Part shown: in pieces, positions 32,499 through 37,445 of the stretch
Layout: each line of letters begins with the position of its first letter
Numbering within the stretch: the stretch's first letter is position 1
Assembly (NCBI GenBank): GCA_017380435.1
Contig: JAFODZ010000011.1
Location: 1 to 37,445 of the forward strand
Length of the DNA: 37,445 bases
Direction: 5' to 3'
From: Oscillospiraceae bacterium
GTDB taxonomy: Bacteria; Bacillota; Clostridia; Oscillospirales; Oscillospiraceae
Made by a program: the position numbers and the translations under genes
The notes under the pieces: generated by a model
Databases searched by the model: none
What the model was told of the DNA's origin: nothing
The model's input: only the letters and a program-made list of their open reading frames with translations

Positions 32499-34460
32499 TC
32501 ACTTCATCTCCCTTACTGCGGCCTTGCCGGCCTTAATTTTCTTAATAAGCGGAATTTTAGAGGAGCAGATGTACTCGCAGCAACGGCATTCGATGCAGTC
32601 CATAACGCTTTGCTGCTTCATGCCGGCCCAGTTGCCCTCGTCGGCAAACTTGGCAAAGTGCAGAGGCTTCAGCTCCATGGGGCATACATCCACGCAACGG
32701 CCGCACTGGATACAGGCAACCTCCTGGGTGGCGTCGGAATCCACAGCGATGATGCCGTTGGAACCCTTCATAATGGGAGTGTCCAGGGTGCTTTGCACGA
32801 AGCCCATCATAGGACCGCCAGCTTTGACAGTCACATCAGAGCCGGTAATGCCGCCGCAGGCATCTACCAAAGACTGCACACTGGTGCCGATCTTGGCGAT
32901 GAAGTTGCCGGGGTTGGCAATGTGCTCACCGGTGACGGAAACGATGCGTTCGATCAGGGGCATACCCAGTTGAATAGCATCGGAAATGGCCTTTGCGGTA
33001 GCCACGTTGCTGACCACAACGCCCACATCCGCAGGCAGTCCGCCGCTGGGAACCTGCCGACCGGTGACCCGCTTGATGAGCATCTTTTCAGCGCCCTGGG
33101 GGTACTTGGTCTTGGCAACGCAAACTTCAATGTTTTCGTACTGAGCAGTTTTCTGCTGCAGAAGCTCCACAGCGTCGGGTTTGTTGTCCTCAATGACGAT
33201 TACGCCCTTTTGGGCACCGGTGGCCTTCAAAATAGCCTGCAAGCCGAAGATCACCTCGTCGCCGTAGGCAAGCAGCAGCTTGTGGTCGGCGGTGAGGTAA
33301 GGCTCACATTCGCAGCCGTTGAGCAAAATGGTATCCACGGGGGTCTTGGGCGTCAGCTTGACAGCGGTGGGGAAGCCAGCGCCGCCCATACCCACAATGC
33401 CTGCATCCCGGACAATGGCAACGATCTGCTCGGCTGTGAGGTCGTTCAGATCACCGTGAGGCTGCACGGATTCGTGCAATGTATTCTTGCCATCGGACTC
33501 GATCACCACAGCAAGGCACTGGCCTCTGCTGGCGTGGGGACGGTCCTCAATGGCAATAACGGTGCCGCTGATGCTGGCGTGAACCGGGGCGCTGATAAAG
33601 GCGGTAGGCTCACCAATTTTCTGACCGACTGTCACATAGTCGCCAACCTGTACAGTGGGGGAGGCGGGAGCGCCCAGATGCTGGGACATGGGGATCACAG
33701 CGATCTGAGGATCGGCAAAACGCACCAAAGGCTGATGCTCGGAAAATTCCTTGTGTTCAGAAGGATGCACGCCGCCATAGTAGCCGTCCAGACGGCTTTC
33801 CCGGATGGCCTTGACATACTCGCTGATGACCTTGTAGTTGACCTTGGAGTAATCCCGAAGTTGAACATTCAGATTCAAAAACTCATTCAGACGACCTTGC
33901 GCGGAAAGGCGCTGCTGGATCTTTTCCCAGGCACAGTCCTTGTCGGGACTGACCTCGCATTTGCCGTTTTTCGCACCGCCGCACTGGCCGTTGAGCAGGC
34001 TCTTGGAGCAATCCACAATGGGGCAGATGCCGCCGGTGGCGGTCAGATAGCACTGAGCGCAGGCGTCGCAGGCCTTTTTGGTCAGCGCCATGCCGTGATG
34101 ACCGGTATAATTCAAAGAATCGGTAGCTGCATAGACCGGCAGATTCACGCAGTCGGCAACTGTCTGGATGCCCAAACCGCAGCCAAGAACAAAAACGCAC
34201 CGGCTATCCTGGGGGATCAGCTGGTTCAGCTTGCCCTCGGCTTTTGTCTTATTGCAAAGAAAATCCGGGCGGATCACGCCGGTAATGGTTTTTTCGAGAC
34301 TGTTTGCCAGCTCTAAAAACTTCTCCAGCTCCGTATTTTTGTCAGATGTGTACTCTTTAAAGCATTTGTTGCAGGCAATCACAAAGATCTGATCCTGTTC
34401 CCGAAGCAGCTGCGTCAGTGCGTCGGAATCTTTTAATGCATACTTGGTGTAGTTTTCCAA
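32499..34460 (-). CDS. rnfC2: MetV-like domain fused to RnfC-like NADH/electron-transfer subunit (RnfC2 type)
   Basis: 653 aa from a TTG start with GGAAGGTGA four nt upstream. Residues 20-205 copy MetV, with C131xxC134xxC137, C146, C151, C160, C168 and C176. From about 235 it is RnfC-like: the flavin/NADH-binding GMGGAGFPTAVK at 357-368, NGCECEPYLTAD at 381-392, then two ferredoxin-type clusters, C583xxC586xxC589xxxC593 and C622xxC625xxC628xxxC632. Acetobacterium has a MetF-MetV-RnfC2 complex in which the RnfC-like part brings electrons from NADH; I infer the same here. No other rnf genes are in the window, so it is probably not the membrane Rnf pump. Confidence 0.9.
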   Translation of the reverse strand: MENYTKYALKDSDALTQLLREQDQIFVIACNKCFKEYTSDKNTELEKFLELANSLEKTITGVIRPDFLCNKTKAEGKLNQLIPQDSRCVFVLGCGLGIQTVADCVNLPVYAATDSLNYTGHHGMALTKKACDACAQCYLTATGGICPIVDCSKSLLNGQCGGAKNGKCEVSPDKDCAWEKIQQRLSAQGRLNEFLNLNVQLRDYSKVNYKVISEYVKAIRESRLDGYYGGVHPSEHKEFSEHQPLVRFADPQIAVIPMSQHLGAPASPTVQVGDYVTVGQKIGEPTAFISAPVHASISGTVIAIEDRPHASRGQCLAVVIESDGKNTLHESVQPHGDLNDLTAEQIVAIVRDAGIVGMGGAGFPTAVKLTPKTPVDTILLNGCECEPYLTADHKLLLAYGDEVIFGLQAILKATGAQKGVIVIEDNKPDAVELLQQKTAQYENIEVCVAKTKYPQGAEKMLIKRVTGRQVPSGGLPADVGVVVSNVATAKAISDAIQLGMPLIERIVSVTGEHIANPGNFIAKIGTSVQSLVDACGGITGSDVTVKAGGPMMGFVQSTLDTPIMKGSNGIIAVDSDATQEVACIQCGRCVDVCPMELKPLHFAKFADEGNWAGMKQQSVMDCIECRCCEYICSSKIPLIKKIKAGKAAVREMK

Positions 34461-34508
34461 GTGCTCACCTTCCTTGCCGAAATGTTAAATATAGACGAAA
34501 CTTTTCCC

Positions 34509-34537
34509 ATTATAACATCTATTAAAGATAAATTCAA
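34509..34537 (-). promoter_or_regulatory. Promoter of the rnfC2-metV-metF transcript
   Basis: On the minus strand TTGAAT, 17-nt spacer, TATAAT, 49 nt upstream of the start. Confidence 0.75.
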
Positions 34538-34630
34538 TACATTTTTATCGGAAAATACCATATTCTGTATTATTGTGAAAAGTGTAATTTGTCGGATTGA
34601 GAAAATATTTGGATTCTGTGCAAATTGTGG

Positions 34631-34659
34631 TTGAAAAAGGGAACGGATTGTGGTACGAT
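34631..34659 (+). promoter_or_regulatory. Promoter of the cooC-acsD-acsC transcript with an overlapping palindrome
   Basis: TTGAAA, 17-nt spacer, TACGAT, 60 nt before the cooC start. The -10 is part of the palindrome ACGATATCGT at 34655-34664, a possible regulator site. Confidence 0.6.
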
Positions 34660-34718
34660 ATCGTTGTATTGATATGGGCATACTATGTCCAAATTTCTTA
34701 TTTGGAGGTGAACGGATT

Positions 34719-35483
34719 ATGCCTCATACCATTGCTGTTGCCGGTAAAGGCGGCGTAGGCAAAACCACAACTTGCGGCATGCTCATCGATTATCTTTGCA
34801 AAAAGAATCAAGGGCCGGTGCTGGTTGTGGATGCCGATGCCAATTCCAATCTGAACGAGGTTCTGGGCGTAGAGGTTGAGACCAGTCTGGGGGCCATCCG
34901 CGAGGAAATGGCTCAGGCGGAACTAAAGGGATCTATCCCCGCCGGTATGACCAAAGCAGATTATGCCAATTTCAAATTCAATTCTGCCCTCATTGAGGAA
35001 GATGATTTTGATATGCTTGTCATGGGAAGAACTCAGGGCAAAGGCTGCTACTGCTATGTCAACGGTGTGCTGAAGACTTTGGTTGATAAGTACGCAAAGA
35101 ATTACGGCTATGTTGTTATGGACAACGAAGCCGGTCTGGAGCATGTGGCCCGGGGAACGCTGCCCCATGTGGATACCATGCTGCTGATCTCTGATTGTTC
35201 CCGTCGTGGCATCCAGGCGGTTGCCCGGGTGGCGGAAATGATCCAGGAAATGGAATTGAAGCCTGGCTGTATGGGCCTGATCGTCAACCGTGCGCCTGGC
35301 GGTGTGCTGGATGACGGTGTCAAGGCAGAGATCGAAAAGCACGGTCTGAACCTTTTGGGCGTTCTGCCCCAGGATGAAGGCGTCTATCGCTGCGATTGCA
35401 ACGGTGAACCTTCCGCCAAGCTGCCGGATAGCAACCCGGTAAAAGTCGCCCTAAAGGGCATTATGCAGTCCATGGGACTGTAA
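34719..35483 (+). CDS. CooC/AcsF-type nickel-insertion ATPase
   Basis: 254 aa. The SIMIBI P-loop AGKGGVGKTT (G9-T17, deviant Walker A with two lysines) is followed by VVDADANSNL and the CxC motif C110-Y-C112 that in CooC proteins binds nickel between subunits of the dimer. DNEAGLEHVARG is also typical. Such ATPases load nickel into CO dehydrogenase or acetyl-CoA synthase; in acetogens, paralogues differ in target. The placement before acsD-acsC favours acetyl-CoA synthase, by inference. GGAGGTGA lies 7 nt before the ATG at 34719. Confidence 0.9.
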   Translation: MPHTIAVAGKGGVGKTTTCGMLIDYLCKKNQGPVLVVDADANSNLNEVLGVEVETSLGAIREEMAQAELKGSIPAGMTKADYANFKFNSALIEEDDFDMLVMGRTQGKGCYCYVNGVLKTLVDKYAKNYGYVVMDNEAGLEHVARGTLPHVDTMLLISDCSRRGIQAVARVAEMIQEMELKPGCMGLIVNRAPGGVLDDGVKAEIEKHGLNLLGVLPQDEGVYRCDCNGEPSAKLPDSNPVKVALKGIMQSMGL

Positions 35484-35531
35484 TGAATCTGTTTTTTAAA
35501 TTTTTTATATTAAACAAGGGGGAAACCAATC

Positions 35532-36476
35532 ATGTCTTTTGTACCCAAGACGCAGCCCTACAGCGGTAAAATTAATACCGTAACCCTGGGCACCGGTGAC
35601 AAGGCAATCGTCATCGGCGGTCAGAATGTGCTGCCGTTCTACACCTTTGATGCTGCCATCGAGCACGCACCGAAGATCGGCGTGGAAATTTCCGACAATG
35701 CCGCAAGCTGGACCAGCGCAGGCATCAACGAGTTCTATGCCGGCTGCACCACCATGGCTGAATATGCCAAGAAGGCTGAGACCATGGAAGGCGCTGACTT
35801 CATTGCTCTGAACTTCGAGTCTGCCGATCCCAACGGTGACAACCGCTCCGTTGAAGATTGCGTAGCCGATGCCAAGGCTGTTGCCGAGGCTGTTTCCATG
35901 CCCATCGTGATCATGGGCTGCAAGAACCTGGAGAAGGACGGCGAGCTGTTCTCCAAGATCTCCGAGGCTCTGCAGGGCAAGAACATTGTCTGTATGTCCG
36001 CAAAGCAGGAAAACTGCAAGACCGTCGGCGCATCCGTTGCTCTGGCTTACGGCCAGAAGGTAGGCGCTGAAACCGCTGACGATATCAACCTGGCAAAGCA
36101 GCTGAACATTATGCTCAAGAAGGATGCCAATGTTCCTGCTAATTCCATTGTTATGAACATCGGTACTGCCGCTGTCGGCTATGGCTTTGAGTATGTGGCT
36201 TCCACTCTGGACCGCATCCGTCTGGCTGCTCTGGCTCAGTCCGATGACGATCTGCAGATGCCCATTATCGCTCCTGTATCCACCGATACTTGGGGTGTGA
36301 AGGAATCCACCGCTTCCGAAGCTGATGAACCCGCATGGGGCTGCCAGGAAGAGCGCGCAATTGCAATGGAGATTTCCACTGCTGCCGCAAACCTGACCGG
36401 TGGTGCTGATGCCGTTATTATGCGTCATCCTGCTGCCATCGCCACCATCAAGCAGTTCATTTCTGAACTGGTCTAA
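35532..36476 (+). CDS. acsD: Corrinoid iron-sulfur protein small subunit (acetyl-CoA decarbonylase/synthase delta)
   Basis: 314 aa, TIM-barrel small subunit of the methyl-carrying corrinoid protein. Typical are LPFYTFDAAIEHAPKIGVEI, the ALNFESADPNG segment, MPIVIMGCKNLEKD and AETADDINLAKQLNIMLKKD. With AcsC it transfers the methyl group from methyl-THF to acetyl-CoA synthase. AAGGGGG lies 8-9 nt before the ATG. acsC follows after 22 nt with a strong site. Codon choice is strongly biased, as for an abundant protein. Confidence 0.94.
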   Translation: MSFVPKTQPYSGKINTVTLGTGDKAIVIGGQNVLPFYTFDAAIEHAPKIGVEISDNAASWTSAGINEFYAGCTTMAEYAKKAETMEGADFIALNFESADPNGDNRSVEDCVADAKAVAEAVSMPIVIMGCKNLEKDGELFSKISEALQGKNIVCMSAKQENCKTVGASVALAYGQKVGAETADDINLAKQLNIMLKKDANVPANSIVMNIGTAAVGYGFEYVASTLDRIRLAALAQSDDDLQMPIIAPVSTDTWGVKESTASEADEPAWGCQEERAIAMEISTAAANLTGGADAVIMRHPAAIATIKQFISELV

Positions 36477-36498
36477 GCTTTAAAGGAGGATACATACA

Positions 36499-37445
36499 AT
36501 GGCTTTGAAAGGTCTTGACATTTTTAAGCTGTCTCCCAAGAAAAACTGTAAGGAGTGCGGCAGCCCCACCTGTATGGCATTCTGCATGAAGGTGGCCCAG
36601 GGCGCTGTGGAAATCGACAAGTGCCCCTATTTCTCTGATGATGCAAAGGCAATGCTCAACGAGCAGACTGCTCCCGCTATGAAGACCATCTCCGTCGGCG
36701 AGCACAAGCTGGGCGGCGAAACTGTCCTGTTCCGTCACGAGAAGACTTTGGTTAACAAGAACCTGTACGCAGTTTCCGTCTGCACCTGCATGGACGAAGC
36801 AACCGTCGATGCTAAGCTGGCTGACCTGCAGAAGGTGGATTACGAGCGTATCGGCGAGAGAATGTATGTGGAATTCGTACAGGTCGCCAATACCCAGAAT
36901 GACCCCGCTGTTTATGCAGCTCTGGTTAAGAAGGCAGCCGCTACCGGCCGCAGCCTGGTGCTGGAGTGCTGGGATGTGGAGTGCGCTAAGGCCGCTCTGG
37001 AAGTTTGCGGCAAGGATGTGATCCTGGACGGCGCAACTCCTGCCAACTGGGAAGCTATGAACGAAGTGGCTACTGCTGCCGGCGTAGCTCTGGGCGTATG
37101 GGCAGAGAACATCTCCGACCTGTATGACACCGTTAAGAATCTGGAAGCCAAGGGCAACAAGAACCTGGTTCTGGATGTTACCGGCAAGACTGCCAAGGAA
37201 ACTCTGGCCAATGCTGTTCTGGTTCGCCGCACCGCTATTAAGGATGGCGACCGCAGCTTCGGTTATCCCTCCATCGTGAACCTGGCTAAGATCACCAAGG
37301 GCAATGACCGCCTGCAGACCGCTTATGCTTCTATGTTCACTGAGAAGTATGCTTCCATCATCGTGATGAGCGGTATGTCCTACGCACAGGCTCTGCCTCT
37401 GTACGGCCTGCGTCAGAACATCTACACCGATCCTCAGAAACCCAT
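36499..37445 (+). CDS. acsC: Corrinoid iron-sulfur protein large subunit (gamma), cut by the window end
   Basis: 315 codons present; the family is about 440-450 aa, so roughly a third is missing at the 3' side. N-terminal [4Fe-4S] domain C17xxC20, C25, C42 in the KNCKECGSPTCMAF-type segment keeps the corrinoid reactivated. Then the TIM barrel begins (CTCMDEATVD, VLECWDVECAKAAL, LGVWAENISDLYDTV, GYPSIVNLAKI). AAAGGAGG lies 8-9 nt upstream. The corrinoid-binding C-terminal part lies beyond the window. Confidence 0.95.
   Translation, partial: MALKGLDIFKLSPKKNCKECGSPTCMAFCMKVAQGAVEIDKCPYFSDDAKAMLNEQTAPAMKTISVGEHKLGGETVLFRHEKTLVNKNLYAVSVCTCMDEATVDAKLADLQKVDYERIGERMYVEFVQVANTQNDPAVYAALVKKAAATGRSLVLECWDVECAKAALEVCGKDVILDGATPANWEAMNEVATAAGVALGVWAENISDLYDTVKNLEAKGNKNLVLDVTGKTAKETLANAVLVRRTAIKDGDRSFGYPSIVNLAKITKGNDRLQTAYASMFTEKYASIIVMSGMSYAQALPLYGLRQNIYTDPQKP

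Noticed and set aside
32499..34460. RnfC subunit of a membrane Rnf complex
   Set aside because: No rnfD, G, E, A or B genes are adjacent; the neighbours are metV and metF and the N-terminus is MetV-like, so the RnfC2 role fits better.
34719..35483. Nitrogenase iron protein or MinD-type ATPase
   Set aside because: The CxC motif C110-Y-C112, the DNEAGLEH stretch and the acs neighbours fit the CooC/AcsF group; the NifH cluster cysteines are not at the expected places.

Overview
The window reads as chromosomal DNA of an anaerobic, spore-forming, probably acetogenic member of the class Clostridia. I infer an Oscillospirales-like lineage from gene order and a G+C content of about one half, but the sequence alone does not prove it. 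Sporulation is marked by spoIVA and the spoIIGA-sigE pair. The Firmicutes signature is the run pyrH-frr-uppS-cdsA-dxr-rseP-ispG-polC. Acetogenesis is indicated by metF-metV-rnfC2 facing a cooC-like ATPase, acsD and acsC.

Layout. 1-521: an A+T-rich open frame on the minus strand, open at both ends, that stops exactly at the CCA end of a tRNA and does not look like the rest of the window (chimeric join or integrated DNA). 522-751: tRNA-Val and tRNA-Asp on the minus strand behind a consensus promoter. 825-3058: spoIVA and an unknown upstream gene (minus). 3118-5830: yqeG, pepP, efp and a CD1247-like acidic zinc-ribbon protein (plus). 5875-8386: a membrane-anchored hydrolase (minus), divergent from rarA and a DUF951 gene. 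8583-12767: spoIIGA-sigE, rex, a lipoprotein and a membrane protein. 12944-14623: glnS (minus). 14819-25512: the long growth operon ending in polC. 25869-28456: an HtrA protease and a convergent condensation-type acyltransferase-like gene. 28595-30970: an accessory, A+T-richer island with tRNA-Gly, an array of seven short hairpins, two unknown small genes, a frameshifted zinc-ribbon membrane gene and repeat elements. 30985-37445: the methyl-branch cluster (minus) and the acetyl-CoA synthase accessory and corrinoid-protein genes (plus), divergently transcribed; acsC runs off the right edge.

How the genes fit together. MetF, MetV and the MetV-RnfC2 fusion would reduce methylene-tetrahydrofolate to methyl-tetrahydrofolate. 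AcsD/AcsC would carry the methyl group to acetyl-CoA synthase, with the CooC-like ATPase maturing its nickel site. Rex, which senses NADH/NAD+, has a promoter overlapped by two dyads. Dxr and IspG belong to the MEP isoprenoid pathway and UppS uses its products; RseP and HtrA are membrane and envelope proteases.

The least explained structures are: the hairpin array at 28704-28875, with 7-nt separators that invert in its middle; two 48-nt twin-hairpin repeats whose stems differ but stay paired; an unusually short pro-sequence on sigma-E; the 6-C frameshift at 30093-30098; and the foreign-looking left end.
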